From contig CM076943.1 of the NCBI GenBank assembly GCA_039566865.1, positions 40,246,663-40,310,662 on the forward strand: a DNA stretch of 64,000 nucleotides. Direction: 5' to 3'. This document shows positions 9,601-18,042 of the stretch, one piece after another. Position 1 is the first letter of the stretch; each line of letters starts with the position of its first letter. The DNA comes from Aurelia coerulea. Lineage: Eukaryota > Cnidaria > Scyphozoa > Semaeostomeae > Ulmaridae. The notes under the pieces were generated by a model. The model did not search any database, was not told where the DNA came from, and was given only the letters and a program-made list of their open reading frames with translations. A program made the position numbers and the translations under genes.

Positions 9601-11286
9601 CGTTCTCCTCAGTCCCTTTCTCCAAATTGCGAAATGGTCTATTTCCCACGACATTTGATCTGGGATCTGTTACAGTAGCTCCCATTGAGTTTATGCAATA
9701 TTTTGTGCAGCGGAGGATTCAGTTTTGGTATACTATTGGCAATTGAAACCATCTAATTTGCCTTGCAGGTAAAGAAAGAGGCAGATCAATTACTCTCATC
9801 CATCAATGCACAATCCCCCATGTACCAATTAACCGTTGTCATTGTTATTTCGCTTCTTTTAATTGCTGTTGGCTGCTGCCAAAGAAGGTACAAATACAAA
9901 GTATTTCACGGTAAGTCTCGAAGAGTACTCTTTTTTAACACTTTCAATACAGTAAGTACCCGCAAATAAGAACCCCCCTTGTATAAGAAACAGGCCTCAT
10001 TTTCTTCAAAAAGGGCCCCTTTAATAACAAACAATTTTAGGTCTGAAATCTAAATGTTTCTTATTTTCAGGTTTGTCATAGTTTGTTCCTGAATGCCAAA
10101 AAATATTCCCATAAATGACGTAATATAATGTAGCATTACTGTAATATAATGTAGGATTCTCAAAACAGACTGAACATTCTCAATCTTCACATAGCAAGAG
10201 GTAACAAGGTAAACATGTAACATGTAAAGCAGTAATGTTCAATACACATGCATACGTGTTACTGTCATACACCTTCACTTGACTTGATTCCCTATCTTTA
10301 AGAAACTTTGACCCTGATCATGAAAAGGTCTCTTTAAATAAGAAACTTTCTGAGGCCTCGATGTAAAAAGTGGTTTCTTATTTGAAGGTACCCGCTGTAT
10401 ACGGGTCTCTTTGCAGCTTTTACTGAATTCACGTACCTTATCACGAGTATGGTAAATATCATTACCGTAGTGCAGATGGGGTCGCACAGTGATCCGGTAC
10501 AAAAGAAAGTTTGGAAGAAATGCCAAAACATAATTATGAAGTTTCAAAATCTGAATTTATTTCATGCCCATATTACCAAGCACACTCTGAAGGTTTATGA
10601 CACGCAAACATTTTTAAAGTGCACATTGGATTGCAAAGTAACTTATTTGTGAAGTTGGGCATAATTGTTTGATTTGTTTACGGAATAACGCTGGTTGGAC
10701 TGAATTTTCAAAGCAATATTTCTCTGCTTAGAAAGGTCCGAAAATTTTTGTTTCGATCTTGTTTCAATCCTCTAGTCGTGTACTTTCTTGCAATCTCAAC
10801 GTTGATTGGAAATATTGATATTTTCGTTCATTTTTATGTAATTCATAATGACGGAAATTTGCAAAATGCATATCTTAAAAAATCATTTTAAAAATTCAAC
10901 AGTTGAAATGTGAAAATTGCGGCAAAACGTATTTACCAAAAAAAATTACAAAATTAAAGCCACTATTCGTGCAAGTTTCTACCAAAGGGTTTGTTCTAAA
11001 TCGTACTCAAGAAAGATTTATGGCCATTCTTATTTTTGTGGTACAACGGAGATTTTGAGATTTTGTCAATGTTTTCTGCAATGAGAATATATCGACGCCT
11101 GCTAAAGCCCTCAAAACTGACTGAACTCCATCTCTTTGACATAGAGTCATGAACTTTAATCCTCAGAATGCTTTCCTTTTTGTTTTCATGCCTAAAATCA
11201 CTGTTTTCAAGCATCTTTATTTGTTATTTGTCACATCAGCAGAAAACGACCAAAAACGTGTTGTTTATGATAACTACCACGAATGA
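559..11286 (+). CDS. Potassium-type ionotropic glutamate receptor-like channel (5' truncated, multi-exon)
   Basis: Membrane channel gene entering from the left edge. Proposed exons: 559-653, 3404-3557, 3639-3687 (tentative), 5658-5717, 6208-6428, 9769-9910, 11243-11286; all junction phases agree. The translation gives a pore helix and filter (GIYWAYVTMTTVGYGDLTP), an inner helix ending SAKLTTALTV, a soluble segment (ALYRTMKDIADSLKRRK; then VRSALVDVASAAARPDLF; then HPFSFGFIL), a hydrophobic segment (YQLTVVIVISLLLIAVGCC) and a short basic tail. In ionotropic glutamate receptors the order is M1, re-entrant pore, M3, S2 lobe, M4. The TVGYGD filter is that of potassium-type members such as bacterial GluR0 and rotifer AvGluR1. 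S1 and M1 would lie left of the window. Odd points: one filter glycine codon is split by an intron, the tail has a possible frame break, and exon three is poorly supported. A two-TM potassium channel with an unrelated extracellular domain is the alternative. Confidence 0.72.
818..1413. mobile_element. TA-flanked MITE, family A, copy 1
   Basis: Ends CAGGATGTCCC and GGGACACCCTG, with TA on both sides (816-817, 1414-1415). The arms are long inverted copies of each other: the GACCAAGTTTGCCTGG block is mirrored near 1220. The TA target and the CAGGGTGTCCC end suggest the Tc1/mariner superfamily. No transposase remains. Confidence 0.85.
1495..2088. mobile_element. TA-flanked MITE, family A, copy 2
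   Basis: Starts CAGGGTGTCCCAAAA and ends GGGACACCGTG, flanked by TA (1493-1494, 2089-2090). It is the same family as 818-1413, only 80 bases downstream of it, with the same long inverted arms. Confidence 0.85.
2766..3011. repeat. Fold-back repeat carrying two tRNA-like modules head to head
   Basis: The left arm (2766-2880) and right arm (2893-3011) are imperfect inverted copies. The outer parts share TTTGGTAAATTTTTCGACAA and its complement; the inner parts are tRNA-like sequences in opposite orientation. The spacer is only about 12 bases. Confidence 0.75.
2897..2969 (+). tRNA. tRNA-like/tRNA-derived sequence (anticodon loop reads AGA; probably not functional)
   Basis: Box A (TAGCTCAATCGG) and box B (GTTCGAAAC) are intact, and a cloverleaf can be drawn with one acceptor mismatch. 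The loop CTAGAAT puts AGA (serine) at the anticodon, but the long variable arm of serine tRNAs is missing and the T-stem is imperfect. It sits in a fold-back repeat with a degraded partner at about 2815-2880 on the minus strand. I read it as a tRNA-derived repeat, not a decoding tRNA. Confidence 0.5.
3404..3557 (+). CDS. Channel exon: filter end and inner (M3-like) helix
   Basis: Follows a TTTTCGTAG acceptor. It encodes YGDLTPKLTPARLF, then the membrane helix AMVWMIVGLISLSLLSAKL, then TTALTVPQAKDTKLYGQE, and ends in phase 0 at GAG|GTATAT. The SAKLTTALTV end resembles the TATLTSALTV seen after the inner helix in bacterial substrate-binding-domain channels, and sits where SYTANLAAF lies in animal glutamate receptors. 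Confidence 0.8.
3639..3687 (+). CDS. Tentative small channel exon
   Basis: A strong acceptor (TTTTTTGCAG) opens a reading frame in the required phase 0 (ASKSSNLQVKLESKHT). The only early phase-1 donor is a weak GG|GTCACC. It bridges the neighbouring exons in phase but has no recognisable motif; another exon between 3558 and 5657 may be the true one. Confidence 0.3.
3848..4150 (+). pseudogene. LINE ORF2 C-terminal remnant
   Basis: The reading frame ends with LWNTPVDIREASTLGCFKKQ then LKTHLL. This is the 'LWNSLP..IR.A.SL..FK..LKTHLF' ending of CR1/L2-type non-LTR retrotransposon polyproteins. It lies in an intron of the channel gene with AT-rich DNA after the stop. No reverse transcriptase core remains. 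Confidence 0.6.
4686..5470. mobile_element. TA-flanked MITE, family B, copy 1
   Basis: Ends CAGGGTGTCCTAAAAAAC and TTTTTTGGGACACCCTG, between TA dinucleotides (4684-4685, 5471-5472). A second copy is at 52686-53491. It ends 187 bases before channel exon 5658-5717. Confidence 0.85.
5658..5717 (+). CDS. Channel exon: start of S2-like segment
   Basis: A 60-base exon between ATTGCAG and a strong donor (CA|GTAAGT). In the only frame that fits the next exon it reads IYDSAARTIAIHHSAKVNI and ends with one base that completes a lysine codon with AA of exon 6208-6428. The composition resembles the start of the S2 lobe, but there is no diagnostic residue. Confidence 0.5.
6208..6428 (+). CDS. Channel exon: S2 ligand-binding-like segment
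   Basis: Acceptor TTGTCATTGTAG. It encodes ALYRTMKDIADSLKRRK, VRSALVDVASAAARPDLF and HPFSFGFILSRARDMANAAS, then TFKDYIK. This matches the S2 pattern of a helix, 'G-x-V-x-A-L-V-D', and a strand ending in a Y/F-G-x-x-L motif. The phase-0 donor AAG|GTCGGT is weak; a stronger GTAAGG donor at 6486 would shift the frame of the next exon. Confidence 0.68.
6547..7022. mobile_element. pogo/Tigger-like MITE (CAGTAAAAACCCGCATATAAG ends)
   Basis: Terminal inverted repeats begin CAGTAAAAACCCGC and end GCGGGTTTTTACTG, flanked by TA (6545-6546, 7023-7024). The ends carry repeated ATAAGAACC blocks. CAGT...CCC ends with a TA duplication are typical of pogo/Tigger relatives. Confidence 0.8.
7304..7624. mobile_element. 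pogo-like MITE nested in family F element
   Basis: Begins CAGTAAATCCCCGCATATAA and ends in its inverse GCGGGTATTTACTG, flanked by TA (7302-7303, 7625-7626). Confidence 0.8.
8341..8763. mobile_element. pogo-like MITE, opposite orientation, left end degraded
   Basis: The left end keeps AATCCCCGCATATAAGAACC but lacks CAGT. The right end is intact (GCGGGGATTTGATTTACTG, then TA). Internal blocks are the inverse of those in 7304-7624. Confidence 0.7.
9214..9643. mobile_element. MITE with AATAGACCATTTCGCAATTT ends
   Basis: About 90 bases at each end are inverted copies, including a shared GACAGCCTTGGCAAC block and its complement. It lies in the intron just before the M4 exon. No clear target duplication. 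Confidence 0.7.
9769..9910 (+). CDS. Channel exon: last transmembrane helix (M4-like)
   Basis: Acceptor CCTTGCAG, donor CACG|GTAAGT. It encodes VKKEADQLLSSINAQSPM, the hydrophobic YQLTVVIVISLLLIAVGCC and a positive cytoplasmic edge QRRYKYKVFH. A membrane helix after the soluble segment is expected of eukaryotic glutamate receptors and is absent from bacterial GluR0. A MITE begins 40 bases after the donor. Confidence 0.75.
9950..10397. mobile_element. pogo-like MITE just after the M4 exon donor
   Basis: Starts CAGTAAGTACCCGCAAATAAG and ends GGTACCCGCTG between TA pairs (9948-9949, 10398-10399). It carries subterminal AAATAAGAAAC-type blocks like its relatives. Confidence 0.75.
10400..11242. 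other. Intronic DNA, nothing recognised
   Basis: AT-rich intron between the last two channel exons. No repeat ends or coding pattern that I can support. Confidence 0.3.
11243..11286 (+). CDS. Channel last exon: short C-terminal tail with stop
   Basis: After the CATCAGCAG acceptor, the required phase gives ENDQKRVVYDNYHE and a TGA at 11284-11286. This makes a short polar tail. The stop overlaps the start of a longer open frame (11283-11639) that looks coding, so this stop may reflect a one-base loss or an assembly error. Confidence 0.55.
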
Positions 11287-11639
11287 GAGACTTGAAGACT
11301 TTGAATGAAATGCGAGGAATGCGGGAGAGAGCCGCTGTTCCAGAGCCGAATTTTGCTGGAAGGAGCAATGAGGTCAATGAGACTATTTCTTACGCCACGG
11401 AAGAAGACGAAATTGACATGATCCAACCGCTTCCGTCAATGGTCGACTTCTGGTCAAGGCACCATCAAATTGCATTACAAGATCAACAAAAGCTGCACCA
11501 ACTAAAGAAGAACATGGACCCTTTCCCAAAAGACATTTCTAGCCAAAGTGGCCAAGACGTTGTAAATATGGACATTAATGGAAGGAGACGAGGTAGTGGC
11601 AGGAGACCAGGTGATGGCAGGAACGGGGTGGTGGCATAG
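11283..11639 (+). CDS. Possible extended cytoplasmic tail of the channel, or unrelated ORF
   Basis: A 118-codon open frame directly after the channel tail, in another frame. It is hydrophilic and acidic/polar (for example ISYATEEDEIDMIQPLPS and WSRHHQIALQDQQKLHQL) and ends in a Gly/Arg-rich stretch. Its non-repetitive composition resembles an intracellular tail rather than chance DNA. A single extra base near 11283, or a different acceptor such as ATGAGAG|ACTTG, would join it to the channel. I recognise no domain. Confidence 0.35.
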   Translation: MRDLKTLNEMRGMRERAAVPEPNFAGRSNEVNETISYATEEDEIDMIQPLPSMVDFWSRHHQIALQDQQKLHQLKKNMDPFPKDISSQSGQDVVNMDINGRRRGSGRRPGDGRNGVVA

Positions 11640-12049
11640 GTTCAACTTTACTGGCCAAAATAATCCGTGTAGCCTAGAAACATAAAAATGTTTTTACATA
11701 ATTATCAAATGAGACTGTTTGGGCCATTCTGTCGCTTGCTGTTGCCGGCAGGTCACTTTGTGTCATGCAGATTCTGCATATTCATATTGTTTTGCAAGAT
11801 CATGTACCATTTACTTGTGACGTCACGATCACATTTGCAGGAGGTAACCATGTTTCCTATGCAACCCCCCCCCCCTTCGCCCCCCCCCCCTGATAAAGAG
11901 CCAGATCTCCTGCCAGATTGTATCATATTTTAGTTCTTTCATATCATTTCACGATTAGTTATCAACTATTCATCATATTAAACCCATAAACGCAACAAAA
12001 TACCAAAATCTGTAGAAAGAACTTTCTTCGTACCAAAAAGAAGTGTCCT

Positions 12050-12390
12050 GTTTACATTAGATTACCATATATCGCTGATTCATCTTACAGGTTTGAAGGT
12101 CCAATTCGTAAAGCTATTAATCATTGTTACAGCACCGTTGATTCTAGGGTCATTTTCGGGTCTCTTCGTATGTTGCCTAAGGTCCAAAAGGATGTCATAC
12201 CTGCCATTAACTTGAGTAATGTTGTGTATGAATTTACGTGCAAGTGCGATGCTCGCTACGTAGGTAGGATATCCCAAAGACTTGTTGACAGGATGAGACA
12301 ACACGTACCCCTAGCCATAAGGAAAGTTACTGACAGGTACAACGGTCGAAATATTTTGCAAAAATGTTTTGATTTTCGTGCGCACGTGTA
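12050..12390 (+). pseudogene. Penelope-like element fragment (GIY-YIG endonuclease region)
   Basis: One frame reads VVYEFTCKCDARYVGRISQR then LVDRMRQHVP. This is the 'VVYEF.C.C..RYVGRT.QRL..R..QHVP' pattern of the GIY-YIG endonuclease at the C-terminus of Penelope-like retroelements. The preceding LRMLPKVQKDVIPAINLSN fits the linker between reverse transcriptase and endonuclease. The catalytic arginine region is present but the fragment is short and broken; it is a dead copy. Confidence 0.65.
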
Positions 12391-12955
12391 ACAAAGCATT
12401 GGGCATAAATCATGTTTTATCATTGCATGTTTACGTTTGGAGAGAAGCGCTAATGTTCTGAGTAGTTCACCTTACCCCGTCTTACCCTAGGGTAGTGTGG
12501 AGTAATGTGGGTCTAAATTGAGCAAAATCTCAATGTATAGCTGATAAAACGACAATAAAATGCAAACACTTTCAAATGTTTCGTTTAATTGGCATTCAGC
12601 GCTTCTTGCTTCCTAGCAAAAGACTCGGCTCTAATAGAGGCAGTTCAATATTTTTAAAAATTTATATTTCGGCAACTAAAATAGGCCCATTTTTCCCGAC
12701 GAGCGGGAAAAGTGGGTCTATTTTCAAAACTTATACAATATTAACTATACAATTTATTATCTATACTTATACAATTTATACCCCTATTTCTCCAAAATAG
12801 GGGTATAAATGTTTGAAACGTTGCGATAAAATGTCAGTGATTACGGTCTAAATGCTCATTCTTTTCTCAGTGAAAAGGGTATATTTTGGAAAGCTTCAGA
12901 CAAGCTTGTGTATCACTTTTTATATAGAAATGCACCCGCCGAGGGCTACGCCCAC
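12391..12955. other. Intergenic DNA, a small inverted repeat only
   Basis: Contains a short inverted pair around 12760-12815 (ATTTATACCCCTATTT against AAATAGGGGTATAAAT). No gene seen. Confidence 0.4.
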
Positions 12956-13172
12956 CTCGTTGTTGAAAATAAGCGCGAAAGCATCAAATTTCAGAATCTC
13001 CTTTCTAGCTACAATGCCACGCAGGGAAAGAAGTGGCGAAGGAGAGAACCATAGAACGAAGATAATTTCTTCTCGTTCGTTCTCTCCTTCGCCTCTTCTG
13101 TCTGTGCGTGGCATTGAAGCTAGGAAGGAGATATTGAAATTTGATACTTTCGCGCTCATTTTCAACAACGAG
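12956..13172. repeat. Inverted repeat / fold-back MITE
   Basis: Arms of about 75 bases (CTCGTTGTTGAAAATAAGCG... mirrored by ...CATTTTCAACAACGAG) surround a short palindromic centre (GAAGATAATTTCTTC). The two overlapping long reading frames here are by-products of this symmetry, not genes. Confidence 0.75.
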
Positions 13173-13386
13173 AGGACCTAGCAGGCCTAGCCAAGGTGAA
13201 TGTCGCAGTATTAGATCTGAAAGAAGCTCATTTGCTGCCCCAGAAAGTAACGGGAAGGGTAAACACAAGAAGGATACAAGGTGATTTATATTATTTATTT
13301 GAAACCAATTTAATTCATTCACGGGAACCTAAATTTATCCTACAACCCATGGAAAGACCCAGGCAGCAGAATTTGTTTCAAATATC

Positions 13387-14282
13387 CCTTAGTCCCTTCA
13401 AATTTCGCCTGCTTTTAATTTTCGCACAGGAGGGGAGCGAAAGTTAAAGGGGAAATTTCGGAAATATTTTGGGGGCCAAAATTAGAGGGAGCGAAAATTA
13501 AAGGAAGCGAAAAAATATATTTTCTATTAAAAACTTTAGTTTTGATTGTAATACAAAATACAAGACATGCATTTAATACTCTTCGATAACAATGACTAAG
13601 GGGTGATTTTGTTGTTCTAGTTCCACCGTTTTCTCTTCCTCCGGGGCCATATCCATCCAAATTACGTCATATCAATTCAAACCAGGGGGGGGCGAAAATT
13701 AAAGGGAGCGAAATTCCCGCGAAAGCTTCTGCACAAGGGGGGCGAAAATTAAAGGGAGCCAAAATTGAAGGCAGGCGAAATTTGAAAGGACTAAGGGTTT
13801 ATTTTTTGTTGAAAATGAGTCAATTGATTTACAAATAGATGAAAAAATGCACTAAATAATTTTTTTGACAATTTCTTCAATAATGGAACCATATCGTGAA
13901 ACAATAAGGAATAGCCTCTTACCACATGAGTACGTAAGTAACTTGACGGATGACTAAATTAAATACTGACTCTATTACATTGCACTTCTCTCAAAACATG
14001 GACAAAACACTTAGTAAAGACCATATGAAATATACAAATCTCAAATTACGTATGAAAAATGAACGATGACAATACTTTGCGCCTCATCATATTATTCATC
14101 GAAGAGTAATGAATGTCTTGTGTTTTGTATTACAATCAAAACTAAAGTTTTTTCATAGAAAATAGATTTTTTCGCTTCCTTTAATCTTCGCTCCCTAAAA
14201 TATTTCTGCAATTCGTCCCCTTTAATTTTCGCCCCCCTTTGGGGCGAAAATTAGAGGCAGGTGAAATTTGAAGGGACTAAGG
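13387..14282. mobile_element. Composite MITE pair with GCGAAAATTAAAGGGAGCG subrepeats
   Basis: 13387-13798 is one complete unit: CCTTAGTCCCTTCAAATTTC at the left, its inverse GAAATTTGAAAGGACTAAGG at the right. 13799-14282 is a second, inverted partial copy ending in the same motif. Both contain several copies of GGGGCGAAAATTAAAGGGAG near their ends. Confidence 0.7.
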
Positions 14283-14368
14283 TACCTTGCATGCAACAGA
14301 GAAAGGAAAGGAACTGCCCACAATTTTATGTAACAGTGATTCCTTCATGGACTTCCCTGTGTAGGCAA

Positions 14369-14450
14369 GCTGTGATGGCCGAGTGGTTAAGGCGTTGGAC
14401 TCGAAATCCAATGGGATATTCCCTCGCAGGTTCGAATCCTGCTCGCAGCG
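14369..14450 (+). tRNA. tRNA-Ser (CGA)
   Basis: An 82-base type II tRNA. The acceptor stem GCTGTGA pairs with TCGCAGC (one G-T), with discriminator G. The D-arm is GGCCGAGTGGTTAAGGC, anticodon arm TTGGACTCGAAATCCAA with CGA in the loop, a long variable arm ending in CCCTCGC, and T-arm GCAGGTTCGAATCCTGC. It closely follows the universal animal tRNA-Ser(CGA) pattern; the CCA is not encoded, as expected. A TTTTT tract follows within a few bases, suitable for RNA polymerase III termination. Confidence 0.95.
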
Positions 14451-15165
14451 AATTTTTACTGTTTTTTCCTAAGATGTTATCATAGTGATGTTATTCTTTT
14501 GGCTTGATTGCCCTCTGAGATACACAATGGACATTTTCAGGTAATTTTTAACTATATATTTTCATGTTTCCATTTTTTTAAATCTAATTTTTCTTAAAAA
14601 TGCTGAGGTAACTTTCGCAAAAGGAGAAGAAAAATAAACAAACAGAAATCTCCTCCTTTCAGATAAAGAAATTTTATATTAGATAGATTGACTCTACTTT
14701 TGTTCCGTCAACTGACAAAGGAAATCCCAGCCACATTCTGACCTTACCTTCATTTGCGCAATGTTTTGACATGCTTCCTGGACAGTATCATGTTACTCGG
14801 AAGGTACACTCTTTTCATAAGAATATTGTTTATAAGAATATTCAGGCTCAGAATCATCCATATTTTAAGAGGACTGTATTATAAGAATATTGCTCAGCCT
14901 CGGCTCGCATATATAAATATTTCGAAATATTTTTGTCTCATTTTTCAGCAGCTGACTGTTTTGCGATGTTGATAACAGAGAATTGCATGACTGACATATC
15001 TGGTTTTTCAAAAAGCGTGTTTAAAACTTTATGATTGTCAAGAACAGTCTAAATTTTCTTTCATTGGACCATTTCTTCATTAAATGATATTAACTATGTT
15101 CCCGTGAAACCATATCAGATTTGAAAAATAAGAATACTTTAAGCATTTAAGAATATGTTAAGGCT

Positions 15166-16021
15166 GGGAACCAAGTTTGGATTAATTGTTTGGGAACCAA
15201 GATTTAAACATAGTTGAAAACAGAATCATCCTAGAAGCAACAATTTCTTTCATTGAAGCAACAGAGCGTTTTTAATTCAAAACGTAGAACGCAAACAACA
15301 GCACCCCTCCCCCTACCTTTGTTAGATTTATCAGGGTAACTTGGTACCAAATACACGTCTTTTTTTTATAAGAAACTTGGATCAGCACTTGGTACTAAAA
15401 GTTTCTTAATTTCGCATGAAACTTTCGGTGTTTTAGTAGTAAAAGTTTCTTAATTAGTTTCTTATTTTTGGGCCTAAAATTGCGGCATTGTTCGAAGTTG
15501 AGCCTTCTTCTCGACAAAGGGCTTCCCTTTTGCATTGACATTGTCATCAAGAAGAAGCCATGCGCATCAAGGCAAAAATTTACCAATTTTGCAGTAAAAA
15601 GTCAAGAAAAGACTAAGGTACCTTTGTTAGAGAGATATAGAATAAGAGAGACATACAGAAATAAAGTTTTCGAGTTTCTTATCCGTTCTTGAGCGTAGTA
15701 CTAGAGTTTCTTAAATTTTTGGTCATCGTAGTACTAGTTTCTTATAAACCAGTTTCTTATAAAAAAAACGTGTAGTCAAATAAAATGTATATATTTTTAT
15801 CCACATTGGATCCCACATTTTGACAATCTTAAGTTTTTCTCCATCATTTGCAATTTGGTACCAAGCTACCTTACATTATTCCTTTTGTTTGTTGAAGTAT
15901 TATAATTGTAAGTGCCATCCAAAGTAGGGACCAGATGACCTTGTTTCCTTTCCTGCTTTGGATGGCACAGTAACAAGTAATCTTTTGTGTTGTAATTGTT
16001 TTGATGATGATATAAAAAAAA
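15166..16021 (+). mobile_element. Retroelement 3' fragment with poly(A) and 14-bp target duplication
   Basis: Flanked by the direct repeat AATATGTTAAGGCT (15152-15165 and 16022-16035) and ending in GATGATGATATAAAAAAAAAA. These are marks of target-primed reverse transcription, so this is a 5'-truncated LINE or a SINE. It is itself interrupted by the MITE at 15354-15772. Confidence 0.75.
15354..15772. mobile_element. TA-flanked MITE (CACGT...ATAAGAAAC) nested in the retroelement
   Basis: Ends CACGTCTTTTTTTTATAAG and TTATAAAAAAAACGTG with TA on both sides (15352-15353, 15773-15774). It has repeated TTTCTTA blocks near both ends. Confidence 0.8.
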
Positions 16022-16329
16022 AATATGTTAAGGCTCAAAACGAAAATTTCTTAAGAATAATTGAGATTGGAAAAAATGTATAGCATTCTTGTAAAAAAGG
16101 AGTGTAATTGAAATTGGAAAGGCTACAAACACATTGCTTTGACATGTTCACGAGGGCACATTTTATGTACAGTAGAAAAATTGTAAAAAGATTCGGATGC
16201 AAAAAACGAGAAGATTTAGCACTGAGGCCTTTCTGACTTGTGTCGTCATCGCGTCAGAGTGTGACTTAAAACAGAACTAAATAAATTTTGTTATACTTAT
16301 ATTGTAAATACGGTTTTACTTATATTGTA

Positions 16330-17440
16330 AAATTCTGTGATCTATTTCTTCTGACTGAGTGGCTTGAAACAAACTTTAGTTACCTATCTTTAATTCTACC
16401 GTTGGACTTTTCAGAAGTTTTCAATATTTTTCGAAATTTCAGCGTACGTTACATTTTAACTCATTTGAGCGTGTGAGGTCCTCAAATTTCTAAATCATAA
16501 ACCAGAAAAGTGACAAACTTGTGCTTGATGCCATATTGTTGACATTCATAAACTATGGTTTTCTTCGAAATTCCTTCATCTTGCCTCGCACAATTTAGAA
16601 ATTAGAGGGATGGTTTGTTAAGACTTAAGTTTTTTGAAAATTTTTCTTGAATTCTTGAAAAAGTACCGGGTGAGCCAGAAAAAAGTTCCACTTTTGAAAA
16701 TTCATAGCATCAAGAGTACTAAATGGATTGGAATTAATCAATATTTGCTTGAAAGCCAAAAGATCGAAGTATTTTTGTGATTTTTCTCGCGTTCTTACGA
16801 GCATTAAAAAAATTGGTAAATTCAAGCTTACAAAAACTTGATGGTTGCAAATGACTGAAAAAGGCCTAAACTGCTTGATCAAATCATAAAGGACTCCTCG
16901 CTCAGAACAACAGAGAAAATGCAATTTCTCATGGGTGAGAGATATCGTCTGCACATCTATTGCCATGGGATTGAAAATCTTCAGTATCTGTTTGATAATC
17001 TATTTCTTGTAACTCTTGAGAGAGGTGAAACGCATGTGCGTATTGTTCTGTGTGAGGAGAGTCCTAACGATTTGATCAAGTGCCTTTTTTCTGTCATTTT
17101 GCAGCAATGAAATTTCTGTAAAGTTGAATTTACCTATATTTGCAGTGCTCGTAAGAAGACGAGAAAACTCACAAAAATACTTCGATCTTTCGGCGTTCAA
17201 CTAGAATTTGAATCATTCAAATCCATGAAGTACTTGTGGTGCTACGAATTTTAGAAAGTGGGAATTTTTTTCTGGCTCACCCGGTAGAAAAACACTCTAA
17301 TTCTGAAAACATTGAAGATTTCAGAAAAGTCCAACGATGGAATTACAGAGAAATAGCTGAAGTTTCTTTGATGTCATTCAGTTCAAAGAAATATGCAACT
17401 CAATTTTACACCAGCCTTTTTAAAGATTGGAACCTATGCT
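16330..17440. mobile_element. Older inverted-repeat element J, copy 1, split by a family E MITE
   Basis: The two halves on either side of 16666-17284 together match the uninterrupted copy at 42745-43275 in reverse orientation. Shared landmarks include CTACCGTTGGA and TAAACCAGAAAAGTGACA. Confidence 0.65.
16666..17284. mobile_element. TA-flanked MITE, family E
   Basis: Ends CCGGGTGAGCCAGAAAAAAG and TTTTTTTCTGGCTCACCCGG with TA duplication (16664-16665, 17285-17286). The arms are extended inverted repeats (TTCTCTTGTTGT-type blocks mirrored internally). Confidence 0.85.
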
Positions 17441-17558
17441 CAAAAGTTCAAATTGTACTTGCAATCTGTTTTGGATATGACTTGATTACACTACAAGGTG
17501 GACCAAACAGAACTTCGCATGTTTGAAAATTTGTTATATGTGGAGAATACTTGAGGTA

Positions 17559-17936
17559 CACTCATTTTTTTTATAAGAAACTAAGGTCCGGTGATGGTAG
17601 GCAGTTTCTTAAATTTTTGGGCCATTTTGCTAGCAAAAGTTTCTTATGTGTTTCTTATACTGTTAATGCCGGAAGTTCATTTTATTTTGTCTAAAAGGCT
17701 CCCAAATTACTTAGTAAGATATCAAAACAAGTAAATAATATAATTCGCACTCAAAATAATGTCCAAACAGTTGCTATAACTGTACACTGTCAAAACATTT
17801 TTGATTGCGATAGGAAATTAAAATTGTAAATTACAAAAGTTTCTTAGCTTTTTCAATTCAGGTAGGGTTGTTTCTTAACTTTCGAAAAATTGAGCCTACC
17901 GTTTCTTATAAGCGGTTTCTTATAAAAAAATGAGTG
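17559..17936. mobile_element. TA-flanked MITE (CACTCATTTTTTTTATAAGAA)
   Basis: Ends CACTCATTTTTTTTATAAG and TTATAAAAAAATGAGTG, flanked by TA (17557-17558, 17937-17938). It has subterminal GTTTCTTA blocks and belongs to the same group as 15354-15772 and 41998-42341. Confidence 0.8.
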
Positions 17937-18042
17937 TATTGGAATGAATCAATGTTGATAACCAAAGGCGGAAGTATTTTTTATCACTTTTCTTCTGAGC
18001 ATGACAGATAAAATGGGAGTATTGAATATTCTTTCAAGACTC

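Larger units (their letters stand above)
14807..16104. mobile_element. TA-flanked MITE (CACTCTTTTCATAAGAATATT) interrupted by a retroelement
   Basis: The left end is CACTCTTTTCATAAGAATAT, the right end TTCTTGTAAAAAAGGAGTG, flanked by TA (14805-14806, 16105-16106). A related uninterrupted copy at 58354-58755 lacks the central 870 bases, which fixes the insertion limits. Confidence 0.75.

Noticed and set aside
12852..13181. Overlapping reading frames of 80-110 codons on both strands as a gene
   Set aside because: They read through a fold-back repeat; the similar peptides on opposite strands come from the inverted arms.
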